From assembly GCF_011602365.1 (NCBI RefSeq), contig NZ_JAAONZ010000010.1, positions 111,303 through 175,302 of the forward strand: a stretch of DNA of 64,000 bases, in the 5' to 3' direction. Source of the DNA: Pseudomaricurvus hydrocarbonicus (GTDB lineage: Bacteria > Pseudomonadota > Gammaproteobacteria > Pseudomonadales > Cellvibrionaceae). Position 1 is the first letter of the stretch. Each line of letters starts with the position of its first letter. The notes beneath the pieces were generated by a model that saw nothing but the letters and a program-made list of their open reading frames with translations, did no database searches and was not told the DNA's origin. Of this stretch, positions 44,942 to 54,123 are shown in pieces. The translations under genes and the position numbers were made by a program.

Positions 44942-45012
44942 TGTGCCAGCTTTCTGCAATCGGCAGAGACCAAAATGGCACAGCCGGCAGGATAGCCAAC
45001 CTGTGCCATTTT
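44942..45012. promoter_or_regulatory. Three TGTGCCA boxes including a 12-bp perfect dyad
   Basis: AAAATGGCACAG (44972-44983) and CTGTGCCATTTT (45001-45012) are a perfect 12-bp inverted repeat around a 17-bp centre. A third TGTGCCA lies at 44942-44948 in direct orientation. The group is 86-156 bp upstream of the mocR start, a likely autoregulatory operator. The dyad could also act as a terminator for the aldehyde dehydrogenase gene, since it has A and T flanks. Confidence 0.5.
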
Positions 45013-45143
45013 TCCCACCATCTTTGCGCCCTGTTAACAGCTTAATCGAAACTCAGTCACAGCACCTCAAGCCCGGTGGCGGCGATCCAGAGAGAGGCCC
45101 GCGCAGCGGGCGGGACTCCCGCGGTTCACGTGTTGCTGCGAGC

Positions 45144-46514
45144 TTAGATCACCAGCGTCTTGACGTAACTCATTTCGCGAATGGCGTACTTGATACCCTC
45201 GCGACCCACACCGCTCTCCTTGACGCCGCCAAAGGGAAAGTGTTCGGTCCGAAATCCGGGGCCATCGTTGGTCGCCAGAGTGCCTACGTCCAACTCTTCA
45301 AACAGGTAACGCATCACCCCGAGGTTCTGGGTAAAGACACCCGCCTGGAGACCATAGGCGGTGTTGTTAATCAGCGGCACAATGTCCTCGACATTGTCAA
45401 AGCGGCACAACGGCATCACCGGGCCAAAGGTCTCTTCCACCATCAGGTCGCAATCCACCGCCACGTTTTCCAGAATCGTCGGATACACCAGCGCCCCTTC
45501 GTATTGATTGCCGAGTGCCACGGTTGCGCCTTTTTCAATCGCGTCTTCAATACGCTGGCGGATTTCATTGGCGGCCGCCTGATGAATCACCGGTCCGACA
45601 AAGGTATCGTCTTCCATGGGATCACCCACTTTTAAGGCGGCGCTCTCCTTGACCAACAGCTCACGGAACTCATCATAAACCTCGGTGTGCACGAACAAAC
45701 GCTTGGCCGCCGTACAGCGCTGGCCCGCCGTCGCAAAGCGCTGATTGATCGACGCCGCGACCGCCGCCGGCAAATTGCCATCGGGCATCACGATGAGGGG
45801 GTCGTTGCCGCCCAGTTCCAACAACAATTTTTTGTATCCGGCCGCGTCGGCAATGGCATTCGCCGCCGCCGTACCCCCGGTGAAGTTCACTGCGCTGATG
45901 TCGGCGTGGGTAACCAACGCTGCCATGTCTTTTAACTCAGGCACCGAAAGCTGCAGCACCTCCCTGGGGATGCCGGCCTCGTGACACAAATCCACCAGCA
46001 ACTGAGACGACGCGGTATTCTGCGGGCCCGGTTTAAACAGAATACTGTTGCCCGCAGCAAAGGCAGGTCCGATTTTATGCAACGCAATATTGATTGGAAA
46101 ATTGAACGGTGTGATGCACAGAATTGTCCCCAAGGGTCGCCAGCAAACCACCCCGATTTTGCCGCGGGCCGGAGCATAGGCGTCAGAATCGAGGGATTCG
46201 CCACTGATCTGCCGCGCCTCTTCCGCGCTGGCAATGGCAGCATTAATCGCGCGGGTCATTTCTACCCGGCTGTCGGAAATGGTTTTACCGGTTTCACGAG
46301 TGATCAACTCCGCCAGCTGTTCGGCACGCTCTTCCATCAACTCCGCCAGGCGACGCAAGATTTCAGCGCGCCTGAACGCAGGAATATCCCTCAAGGTACG
46401 ACGCCCCTGTTTTAACAGCTGAACTTTTTCTTCAACTTTGTGCCAGCTATCGTATTGATACTCACCCAACAGTTCCTGACTATACGGATTCATCACCTGA
46501 TAGTTTGTCGTCAT
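45144..46514 (-). CDS. NAD(P)-dependent aldehyde dehydrogenase
   Basis: A 456-residue ALDH. Visible motifs are FNFPINIALHKIGPAFAAGN, the general base Glu in LLLELGGNDPLIV, the nucleophile Cys in ATAGQRCTAAKR and FGGVKESGVGREG. The sequence type is close to phosphonoacetaldehyde, lactaldehyde or glyceraldehyde-3-phosphate-like ALDHs, so the substrate is open. The ATG at 46514 has GAGG 7 nt upstream. With the MocR regulator and alanine/glycine symporter around it, an amino-acid-derived aldehyde is a reasonable guess. Confidence 0.88.
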   Translation of the reverse strand: MTTNYQVMNPYSQELLGEYQYDSWHKVEEKVQLLKQGRRTLRDIPAFRRAEILRRLAELMEERAEQLAELITRETGKTISDSRVEMTRAINAAIASAEEARQISGESLDSDAYAPARGKIGVVCWRPLGTILCITPFNFPINIALHKIGPAFAAGNSILFKPGPQNTASSQLLVDLCHEAGIPREVLQLSVPELKDMAALVTHADISAVNFTGGTAAANAIADAAGYKKLLLELGGNDPLIVMPDGNLPAAVAASINQRFATAGQRCTAAKRLFVHTEVYDEFRELLVKESAALKVGDPMEDDTFVGPVIHQAAANEIRQRIEDAIEKGATVALGNQYEGALVYPTILENVAVDCDLMVEETFGPVMPLCRFDNVEDIVPLINNTAYGLQAGVFTQNLGVMRYLFEELDVGTLATNDGPGFRTEHFPFGGVKESGVGREGIKYAIREMSYVKTLVI

Positions 46515-47370
46515 TACATTACCTCGATCTTCAAAAAAATTACTCTGTGAACAGGCCTTTACCCGCGGCAAGCGCGTACGCACAGCCACCACAAACAACG
46601 CCAGTTTCAGTCACAAAAAATCAATCCGTCTGCATTGCGTGCACCATAAAAATGCCCAACGTTGCCTCAACGACTCCCGCCAGACGCATAATCGCAAGCA
46701 AACCGGCATGATCAATTCATGCAAGCCTAAGAACAATATACGCGGGCATGTTGCGCCAGTGCGCGACCAGCTACCGCATTGATGTGTTGGGCAACGCGCG
46801 CGCTCAGGCGAGGTCTTCGCGCATGACAAAAGCGGCCAACCGCGGCGGGCAACAGTGCCGGCCAAGATGATGCCAGCCAACATGCCCACGATTCGGCAGC
46901 CAGCTCCCGCCCGCATAAACAGCTCGGCCATTTCCAGAGATAACAACATGGGGCAGTGACTCCGGGAAGACTGCACTGTAATCAAGAGGCCGACACACCC
47001 ACAGATCCAGCCCTGTTTTTTTTATCAGTCCAGTTTGCAACTGGTATGACGGGCGGATGACAAGCGGCCATCCCAGAGGGTTTCCAGGCTGCGCCATTCA
47101 CCTGGCAGTGAATTTGAAGGACCCGTATGGCCAGTCCAGCCCCCAGGGACGCCCCAACCAGGAGCAACCAAAAACATTAGGCACTGGCGCAGTGCAGTTC
47201 AACCAAAAACAAACTCTGGTCCGCAAAATACTGTTCAACTGGCCTTATTCGCAGGGTATTCTTCTGGGTAGGGTAAGGCATGGGGGTTTGCAGGATGTTC
47301 ATATGGCGTTGCACCATTCACCGACGCCGCCGCTGCCCAGTCTAAGAAAATAGGGGAGTTAACAAAACCT
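46515..47370. other. 856-bp gene-free region before the symporter
   Basis: Largest gap in the window. Short frames exist on both strands (for example 46611-46985 minus) but show no family features. A small perfect dyad GCATGA-TCAAT-TCATGC lies around 46707-46723, and an eight-T run lies near 47016-47023. The glycine riboswitch core sometimes found before such symporters was looked for and not seen. Confidence 0.4.
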
Positions 47371-48945
47371 ATGTTGATACATCGATTATACGCGGGTTTT
47401 TTGCCAGGACTGTGTGCGCTTGCCACGCCCAGTTTCGCCAGTGCCACAGCCACCGAGAGCTTCGATCAAAAGGTCGATCGCTGGATAGAGCCCTTCAGCA
47501 CCGGGTTGTCGAACTTTATTTTTTACAAGGCTGATCTGTTTGGCCACGCCATACCGCTGATCGTGTTGTGGCTGGCGGTGGCGGCCCTGTTCTTCACCCT
47601 GTACATGGGTTTTATTAACATTCGGGCGTTTGCGCACGCCATCAGGCTGGTCCGCGGCGATTATCACAACCCCTCCCACCGCGGAGAAATTTCGCACTTT
47701 CAGGCGGTGGCCACCGCAGTGTCTGGCACGGTTGGCATCGGTAACATCGGCGGCGTTGCCGTCGCCATCTCCATCGGCGGGCCCGGTGCCGCGTTCTGGC
47801 TGATCATTGCCGGATTCCTGTCCATGTCCACCAAGCTGGTGGAGTGCACGCTGGGCGTGAAATATCGCCGCCACAACCCGGACGGCTCCGTCTCCGGTGG
47901 CCCCATGTACTACCTGGAAGCGTTTCTCGCCCAGCGCAACAAGCCCCGACTGGGCAAGTTACTGGGTGGTTTTTACGCCCTGGCCCTGGTCATCGGCTGC
48001 TTTGGTATCGGCAACATGTTCCAGTCCAACCAGGCCTATGCCCAGTTCGTCAACATTACCGGCAATGAATCCAGCTTTTTTGCCGATAAGGGCTGGCTGT
48101 TTGGCCTGTTTCTGGCCGCGATCATCGGCGTGGTCATCCTCGGCGGCATTCGCTCCATCGCCCGGGTTGCCGGCAAGGTGGTCCCGTTTATGGCCGTGTT
48201 GTACGTGGTGTCGGCGCTGGTGATCATCGGCCTGAGTGCCGAACACATCCCAACCGCCTTTGGCATGATGTTTCAGGGCGCCTTTACCAGTGAAGGCGCG
48301 ACCGGCGGCATGATCGGTGCCATGATTGTGGGCTTTCAGCGGGCGCTGTTTTCCAATGAAGCCGGCATTGGCTCCGCCTCCATCGCACACTCAGCGGTGC
48401 AGACCGATCAGCCTTCATCCGAAGGCATTGTGTCCCTGCTGGAACCCTTCATTGATACCGTGGTGATCTGCACCCTGACCTCGCTGGTGATCATCACCAC
48501 CGCCTACCCTTACGGCTTGATGGATTCCGGCCTGGAAGGCATTGCACTGACCTCAGCGGCGTTTGAGCATCACATCAGCTGGTCCCCCTACTTGCTGGCG
48601 ATTGCAGGCCTGTTGTTTGCCTTCTCCACCGCCATTTCCTGGTCCTACTACGGCCTGAAAGGCTGGACCTACCTGTTTGGGGAAGCCATCTACAGCCAGA
48701 ACATCTTCAAGACGATCTTCTGCCTGTTCATTGTTCTGGGCTGCATGACCAACCTGACCTCGGTGCTTAACTTTTCCGACGCCATCGTCTTTTTGATCGC
48801 GATCCCCAACATTCTCGGCCTGTACCTGTTTGCGCCGGAGGTGAAACGGGAAGTGAACCAGTATCTGGCCAAGGTGAAGAGCGGTGAAATCGCCAGCTTT
48901 CGCAACGCGAAGGTGCTCGGCACTGGCGCCGGAAAAACCGCCTAA
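47371..48945 (+). CDS. Alanine/glycine:cation symporter (AGCS family)
   Basis: A 524-residue sodium-coupled amino acid importer with an N-terminal signal-like helix and about ten further membrane segments. Family blocks: GEISHFQAVATAVSGTVGIG, NIGGVAVAISIGGPGAAFW, KYRRHNPDGSVSGGPMYYLE, FSNEAGIGSASIAHSAV and FAFSTAISWSYYGLKGW. GGGGAG lies 12 nt before the ATG. It is separated from the divergent ALDH gene by a long spacer and ends at a strong terminator. Alanine or glycine is the family substrate. Confidence 0.94.
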   Translation: MLIHRLYAGFLPGLCALATPSFASATATESFDQKVDRWIEPFSTGLSNFIFYKADLFGHAIPLIVLWLAVAALFFTLYMGFINIRAFAHAIRLVRGDYHNPSHRGEISHFQAVATAVSGTVGIGNIGGVAVAISIGGPGAAFWLIIAGFLSMSTKLVECTLGVKYRRHNPDGSVSGGPMYYLEAFLAQRNKPRLGKLLGGFYALALVIGCFGIGNMFQSNQAYAQFVNITGNESSFFADKGWLFGLFLAAIIGVVILGGIRSIARVAGKVVPFMAVLYVVSALVIIGLSAEHIPTAFGMMFQGAFTSEGATGGMIGAMIVGFQRALFSNEAGIGSASIAHSAVQTDQPSSEGIVSLLEPFIDTVVICTLTSLVIITTAYPYGLMDSGLEGIALTSAAFEHHISWSPYLLAIAGLLFAFSTAISWSYYGLKGWTYLFGEAIYSQNIFKTIFCLFIVLGCMTNLTSVLNFSDAIVFLIAIPNILGLYLFAPEVKREVNQYLAKVKSGEIASFRNAKVLGTGAGKTA

Positions 48946-49035
48946 CCGCAGGCAAGGCAGGGCTGCAGCACCACCGCCAGACAGCCCAGAGCCTTAAATA
49001 GCTTAAACGTCTTCGAAAACCGCAGTAAAAACCCC

Positions 49036-49064
49036 AAAAAAGGAGGCTTACAGCCTCCTTTTTT
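49036..49064 (+). terminator. Rho-independent terminator of the symporter gene
   Basis: AAAAAAGGAGGCT-TAC-AGCCTCCTTTTTT: a GC stem with A and T flanks, 90 nt after the stop, usable in both directions. Confidence 0.85.
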
Positions 49065-49233
49065 ATGTTCTCTTCATCACCTCAGGTTCCGCCGCTGGCC
49101 CCAATGATGTCGCCAGCTCAGACCCAGAACCCCGTCACGGCACCTCGCGCGCAGCACCGCGGAAAAGCACAGATCGCCTGCCCCATTGCCCATACATTTC
49201 AATATTTCGTGGGTAAACGCAAACGACAGGCAC

Positions 49234-49262
49234 AAAAAAGGAGGCCTTAGCCTCCTTTTTTT
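49234..49262 (-). terminator. Rho-independent terminator of the cold-shock gene
   Basis: AAAAAAGGAGGC-CTTA-GCCTCC followed by seven T; on the minus strand the run of A gives the U-tract. It lies 24 nt beyond the csp stop and is nearly the same sequence as the terminator at 49036-49064. Confidence 0.85.
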
Positions 49263-49285
49263 AGGTCATCTCAGTAGTCTGAGAC

Positions 49286-49492
49286 TTACAGAGGAACGAT
49301 GTCCTCGGCCTGTGGGCCTTTTTGACCTTGAGTTACAGTGAACTCTACTTTTTGGCCTTCAGCCAGAGTTTTGAAACCTGAACCCTGAATGGCGCTGAAG
49401 TGAGCGAATACGTCTGGACCAGACTCTTGCTCGATGAAACCAAAACCTTTAGATTCGTTGAACCATTTAACCGTACCGGTAGTCTTTGACAT
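49286..49492 (-). CDS. CspA-family cold-shock protein
   Basis: A 68-residue single cold-shock domain with both RNA-binding motifs, [17 protein letters not shown] and DVFAHFSAI. It is an RNA chaperone or antiterminator. AGGA lies 9 nt before the ATG. A promoter at 49657-49684 would give a leader of about 160 nt, as in cold-regulated cspA genes, so regulation by leader structure is likely. Confidence 0.96.
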   Translation of the reverse strand: MSKTTGTVKWFNESKGFGFIEQESGPDVFAHFSAIQGSGFKTLAEGQKVEFTVTQGQKGPQAEDIVPL

Positions 49493-49656
49493 TTGTGTAA
49501 ATCCTAATCTTTCTTCAATAGTAAAAATTGCCCTATAAAAAAGGCGGCTGTGCTGAAGTGTGTTGCTACTTACTTATGAAAACAGGACGAGGTACTCAAT
49601 ACGGACTTCGAAATGGTGTGCATAAATATTCAGTCGCACTTTCAAGCGGCCTCTAG

Positions 49657-49684
49657 CTTATAAACAAGCTTACGGCCGAGTCAA
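49657..49684 (-). promoter_or_regulatory. Sigma-70 promoter of the cold-shock gene
   Basis: On the minus strand TTGACT (49684-49679), a 16-bp spacer and TATAAG (49662-49657) match the -35 and -10 consensus at five of six bases each. The start point would be near 49650, leaving a long 5' leader. Confidence 0.65.
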
Positions 49685-49943
49685 CAGTTATTTTCAATAT
49701 CTGGCAGATAGATTGTTAATATTCCAATTTAGGCGCTGAAATCAGCCGGCAAGGCTAATTTGCCGCGCCGTCATAACACTCTCGCTTTACTTTTCCTTTC
49801 AATCCCGCAAGCGCGATTGCCGGTTTTTGCTCACCCCGCAACCGGGCAGCGGCGATCACTTTATACTTTTGTACTACGCCGTGAAGTTAATGACTACACT
49901 GAGTATTAACCCCTGTCATTCTGCCCGAAGAAGCACTTTCACC

Positions 49944-50726
49944 ATGACGCTGACCTACGGCTCCTACTTAAAAGTTGACGAACTTCTGCAGCTGCAGCAG
50001 CTGCAATCCGACCCGCCTGAACACGATGAGCTGCTGTTCATCATCATTCACCAAACCTACGAGCTCTGGTTCAAACAGGTACTGCACGAAATGGGCAAGC
50101 TGCGCAGCAACCTGAGCGCTGGAGAGACCTGGGGCAGCGCCAAAACCTATCGCCGAATTCTGACCATCTTTAAGACCCTGGTCAGCCAGATCGATATTCT
50201 CGAAACCATGACGCCGCTGGAGTTCATCAGCTTCCGAAAATTTCTCGCCAGCTCCAGCGGCTTTCAATCCTGGCAATTTCGCGAAGTGGAAATCCTCTGT
50301 GGCATGCACTCACCCGTGGCGATTGAATTGCAGAAAAGTGTGCCCCAGCATTACCAGCGCCTGCTAGAGCGCATGCAAGAGCCGACCCTTTGGTACTGTT
50401 TTATTGAATACCTGAACACACGCCAGCATCAATTACCGCTGCCGGTGCCGACTCACAGCGAAGGGCTGATTTACAGTGGCGATGAGCAGCTGCAGGAAAA
50501 GCTGGCGGACATCATCCGCAAGGATCCGGAAGCCAGTCTGGTGTCCGAGTTAATGGTGGATTTTGATGAAGGGTTGCAGGAGTGGCGCTATCGTCATGTG
50601 AAGATGGTCGAGCGCACCATAGGCTCCAAGCCCGGCTCCGGTGGTTCCCCCGGCGCCAGCTACCTGCGCTCCACCTTGCACCGCAGCATCTTTCCTGACC
50701 TGTGGGCGGTGCGCGCGCACCTGTAA
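49944..50726 (+). CDS. kynA: Tryptophan 2,3-dioxygenase KynA
   Basis: Haem enzyme that opens the indole ring of L-tryptophan to N-formylkynurenine. It is 260 residues. Visible features are YGSYLKVDELLQLQ, IIIHQTYELWFKQVLHE (distal His), FISFRKFLASSSGFQSWQFR and the proximal-His block WRYRHVKMVERTIGSKPG followed by GGSPGASYLRST. The ATG at 49944 is where homologues begin; earlier in-frame starts add a non-conserved leader. A kynureninase-like gene follows 103 bp downstream. Confidence 0.94.
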   Translation: MTLTYGSYLKVDELLQLQQLQSDPPEHDELLFIIIHQTYELWFKQVLHEMGKLRSNLSAGETWGSAKTYRRILTIFKTLVSQIDILETMTPLEFISFRKFLASSSGFQSWQFREVEILCGMHSPVAIELQKSVPQHYQRLLERMQEPTLWYCFIEYLNTRQHQLPLPVPTHSEGLIYSGDEQLQEKLADIIRKDPEASLVSELMVDFDEGLQEWRYRHVKMVERTIGSKPGSGGSPGASYLRSTLHRSIFPDLWAVRAHL

Positions 50727-50829
50727 GAACATCCATAGCCTCAGCCAGTAACAACGTCACTGTGGAGTCACCCGGGTCTGCCCCCCCGGCCCACGCCATA
50801 ACCCAATAAAAAGAGGCCCCGGTAACGCA

Positions 50830-52035
50830 ATGCCCACTCCCGCAAAAGACTTCGACACTCTGGCACAGCAACTGGCTCCCCACTACTCCCGGTTTGCTGT
50901 CGACCAGCGCCTGCTGTTTACCGGACACTCTCACCAAGCCTGGCCCGATGTGGCGCGGGAAGGACAACTGGAAGCGTTCGACTGTGCTGCTCAGCACGTG
51001 GATGAAAAATGGGAAACCGCGCTCACAAAAGCCAATGTATTGCGCAACTATTTAAAAAACTGGTACGACGATGATCGTGGGCAGTATTGCCTGGCGGAAA
51101 ACACTCACCTGTTATTATGCAGTTGGTTATCCGCCCTGGACCTCAAGCGTAAGCCGCGCATCCTCACCACCGACGGTGAATTCCACTCACTCTATCGCCA
51201 GCTGCATCGCTTGCAGGAAATGGGAATCGAGGTCATTCAGGTTGCAAGCCATCCCATCGAATCCTTTGCGGATCGCCTGATCGACCAACTCAACGATCGC
51301 ACCGCGGCCGTGATGATATCCCGTGTCTATTTTGAAACCTCCCTGATTCAACCGTCACTGCAGGCCATGGCCGCGGCTGCGCAAGCGCACCAGGTCCCCA
51401 TGCTGATAGACGACTACCACGGCACTCATGTCGCACCGCTGTCGATCCAGCGAGAGCAACTGCAACACTGCTATCTGGTGACAGGGGGTTATAAATATTT
51501 ACAGTGGGGCGAAGGCAATTGCTTTCTCCGCTACCCGGAGGACTGCCCACTGAAGCCGGTGATGACCGGCTGGTACGCGTCCTTCTCAGACCTGGATCAA
51601 CCTCGAGGGCCACAACCGGTAGGTTTCAACAGTGACCATCAAAAATTTGCCACCGCCACCTACGACCCCACCTCCCAATTCAGGGCGGCCAGGGTGGTTG
51701 AATTTTTTCAACAGCAAGGCCTGACCAAAACCGTGCTGCAACACCATTACCAGACACAGATTCAGTATTTGGCCAACGCCTTCAGCGAATTGAAACTGCC
51801 GCGCGCTCACATTGAGCGCGCGCACGCCCAGCCGCTGTCGATGAACGGCGGCTTTTTATCGTTGCGCAGCGCCAAAGCCAACGCTCTCTGTGAGCAATTG
51901 AAGTTGCAAGGCGTGCTGACAGATTGCCGCGGAGACTATTTACGGTTTGGTGTTGCCCCCTACATCACTCGAGCGCAAATGGATAAAGCGATGAACATTC
52001 TGGCGGCAACGATGAGCCTTGTTGATTTTGCATAA
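50830..52035 (+). CDS. Kynureninase-like PLP enzyme
   Basis: A 401-residue class V aminotransferase-fold protein. The PLP-binding Asp is in MLIDDYHGTHVAPL and the Schiff-base Lys in VTGGYKYLQWGEGNCF, a block resembling kynureninase YKYLNxGPG. The N-terminus FTGHSHQAWPDVAREGQLEA and the C-terminal GDYLRFGVAPYIT also fit. Position directly after kynA supports cleavage of kynurenine to anthranilate and alanine. It diverges from classical KynU (GEG for GPG), so substrate assignment is inference. Confidence 0.75.
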   Translation: MPTPAKDFDTLAQQLAPHYSRFAVDQRLLFTGHSHQAWPDVAREGQLEAFDCAAQHVDEKWETALTKANVLRNYLKNWYDDDRGQYCLAENTHLLLCSWLSALDLKRKPRILTTDGEFHSLYRQLHRLQEMGIEVIQVASHPIESFADRLIDQLNDRTAAVMISRVYFETSLIQPSLQAMAAAAQAHQVPMLIDDYHGTHVAPLSIQREQLQHCYLVTGGYKYLQWGEGNCFLRYPEDCPLKPVMTGWYASFSDLDQPRGPQPVGFNSDHQKFATATYDPTSQFRAARVVEFFQQQGLTKTVLQHHYQTQIQYLANAFSELKLPRAHIERAHAQPLSMNGGFLSLRSAKANALCEQLKLQGVLTDCRGDYLRFGVAPYITRAQMDKAMNILAATMSLVDFA

Positions 52036-52320
52036 GTGGGCGCTCACTTAATTCGAATTGTCCCGTGAAAGCAGACCGCCACAATTGCGCACAATTTTTA
52101 TTGGCGCTATGGTAGCCAACTGAAATTTCAGGCGCTCTGAGTGCCGGCGAAACATAGGACGATCCGCCTCACGATGCGGTCATCGGCTCAATGGTGCGGT
52201 GGCGCTCATCGCGAAACGGAATCAAGGCGCCACTGAATACCCAGCGGACGAGATCCAGGCTGCCAAGCGGCAAACTTGATGACACAAACGTCAACCCACA
52301 ATTCCTTGCATGGAGACCGC

Positions 52321-53346
52321 ATGATGAAAGCCGTCGGCTTATATCAATACCTACCGATTGAAAATGAACAGTCCCTGCTCGATGTCATCATAGACAAACC
52401 CGAAGCCCCGCAAGGTCACGACCTGCTGGTGGAAATCAAAGCCATCTCCGTCAATCCGGTGGACACCAAAATACGTGCCCCTAAAGAGCAGACCGAAACC
52501 GCGCCACGGGTACTCGGCTGGGACGCTGCCGGTGAAGTGGTGGCCACCGGCCCCGATGTCGAACACTACAAAGTGGGGGATCGCGTTTACTACGCCGGCG
52601 ACATCACCCGCGCCGGCAGCAACAGTGAATTCCAACTGGTCGATGAACGCATTGTCGGCAAGATGCCCAGCAGTCTGGATTTCGCTCAGGCGGCAGCGCT
52701 TCCCCTGACCAGCATTACCGCCTGGGAAGCCCTGTTCGATCGAATGGGCATTTCCGCAGAGGGGCTGGATGCCGGCAAATCCTTATTGATCATTGGCGCG
52801 GCAGGCGGGGTGGGTTCGATTGCCACCCAACTGGCCAAACAGATCGCCAAGCTGAACGTCATCGCCACCGCGTCACGACCCGACACCGTTGACTGGGTAA
52901 AGACCATGGGCGCCGATCAGGTCATCAACCACCGCAATGCCATTGACGAGGAATTAAAAGCGATCAATACGCCGCAGGTGGATTACATTCTCTGCCTCAA
53001 CGCCACCGACCAGCACTGGAGCGCGATGGCCAACGCCATCGCACCGCAGGGCCACATCTGCTCCATCGTGGAAACCGAGCAACCGGTAAACCTCGGCCTG
53101 CTGAAAAGCAAAAGCGCCAGTTTTTCCTGGGAGTTCATGTTCACTCGCGCCATGTTTCAAACGGCGGATATGATCGAACAGCAGACACTGCTCAATAAAG
53201 TCGCTGACGGCATTGACCTGGGCATACTGCAAGGCACGATGAAAGAGGTATTGATGCCCATTTCGGCGGAAAACCTGCGCAAGATTCACGCGTTTCTGGA
53301 AAGCGGTCACGCGATTGGCAAGGTGGTTTTGGCGGGCTGGGATTAA
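52321..53346 (+). CDS. MDR-family zinc-type alcohol dehydrogenase-like oxidoreductase
   Basis: A 341-residue medium-chain dehydrogenase/reductase. GroES-like N-terminal domain (VNPVDTKIRAPKEQ, VLGWDAAGEVVATGPDVEHY) and Rossmann domain with LLIIGAAGGVGSIATQLAKQ. It lacks the structural-zinc Cys cluster, as in the quinone-oxidoreductase branch (YogA-like). The start is at ATG 52321 or 52324; GGAG lies 5-8 nt upstream. Role is unknown; a link to the kynurenine genes is not shown. Confidence 0.88.
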   Translation: MMKAVGLYQYLPIENEQSLLDVIIDKPEAPQGHDLLVEIKAISVNPVDTKIRAPKEQTETAPRVLGWDAAGEVVATGPDVEHYKVGDRVYYAGDITRAGSNSEFQLVDERIVGKMPSSLDFAQAAALPLTSITAWEALFDRMGISAEGLDAGKSLLIIGAAGGVGSIATQLAKQIAKLNVIATASRPDTVDWVKTMGADQVINHRNAIDEELKAINTPQVDYILCLNATDQHWSAMANAIAPQGHICSIVETEQPVNLGLLKSKSASFSWEFMFTRAMFQTADMIEQQTLLNKVADGIDLGILQGTMKEVLMPISAENLRKIHAFLESGHAIGKVVLAGWD

Positions 53347-53480
53347 CCCCCCGACCAGCCATCATGATAACAGAGTATAGACAGCCACCATGCCCCGCTC
53401 ACAACCTCTCGGGCAATTCACAGCGGGCAGCGTGACACCAGTGCTTCAGGCTGGAGGCCTAAGACAGACAGCCACCAACG

Positions 53481-53954
53481 CTATTGAGCGATGGCGGTCA
53501 GGATGTTGTGGGTACTGATCACACCGCAGATAAGACCGTTTTCAGTCACAAAAATCCGGCGAATGCCATGCTGTAACATGATATAGGCGACTTCCTGCAA
53601 ACCGGCTTTACCGTCGACTTTGATCACGTGCCGGGTCATGACCTGGTTTACCGTACAGTTTTCATCGGCTTTCGACATCATGGTTTGCAAAATATCGTCA
53701 TCGTAGGTTTGCCCCACATACTCGGCGTAAACCTCTTGCAACAGCTCGCTTTTTTCCTCGCAGGACTTAGTTTCAAACGACAGAATGTCCGTCACTGTCA
53801 CCACCCCCACCAGACTGTGATCACTGGCAATCACCGGCGCACCACTGATTTTGTTTTTCATAAAGAATCCAGACAAGCGTCTGATCGACCAGCCTTCATA
53901 GGCCATCAATACGTGGGGGGTCATGATGTCTTGAGCACAAAGATCGGTTTTCAT
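53481..53954 (-). CDS. Two-CBS-domain protein
   Basis: A 157-residue protein made of two CBS domains: about 5-62 (AQDIMTPHVLMAYEGWSIRR, GAPVIASDHSLVGVVTVTDI) and about 98-157 (VNQVMTRHVIKVDGKAGLQE, RRIFVTENGLICGVISTHNI). Tandem CBS pairs bind adenine nucleotides and usually regulate a partner. No partner is evident among the neighbours. Confidence 0.9.
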   Translation of the reverse strand: MKTDLCAQDIMTPHVLMAYEGWSIRRLSGFFMKNKISGAPVIASDHSLVGVVTVTDILSFETKSCEEKSELLQEVYAEYVGQTYDDDILQTMMSKADENCTVNQVMTRHVIKVDGKAGLQEVAYIMLQHGIRRIFVTENGLICGVISTHNILTAIAQ

Positions 53955-54123
53955 GGGCCTGTCTCCACAGAATGCCTGTCTGAAAAATCGCCAACGTCTT
54001 GACCTAAGCCTACCACCGGCCCGGGGAAATTCAAAAAAATGGAAGATTTTGTGGGTTTAGCGGGAAAGACAGTCGCTCACAAGGGGCGGCCGCCCTTACC
54101 AACAAGGATCTACGGTCGACGGC

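Noticed and set aside
45097..45111. GCCCGC-GCA-GCGGGC hairpin as the ALDH terminator
   Set aside because: Stable stem, but no T-tract follows on the minus strand; the A/T-flanked dyad at 44972-45012 is a better candidate.
46611..46985. 124-codon minus-strand frame in the symporter spacer
   Set aside because: Only a short hydrophobic stretch, irregular composition and no ribosome site; no recognisable domain.
47100..47370. Glycine riboswitch before the alanine/glycine symporter
   Set aside because: The paired GGAGAG and conserved aptamer core were looked for and not found.
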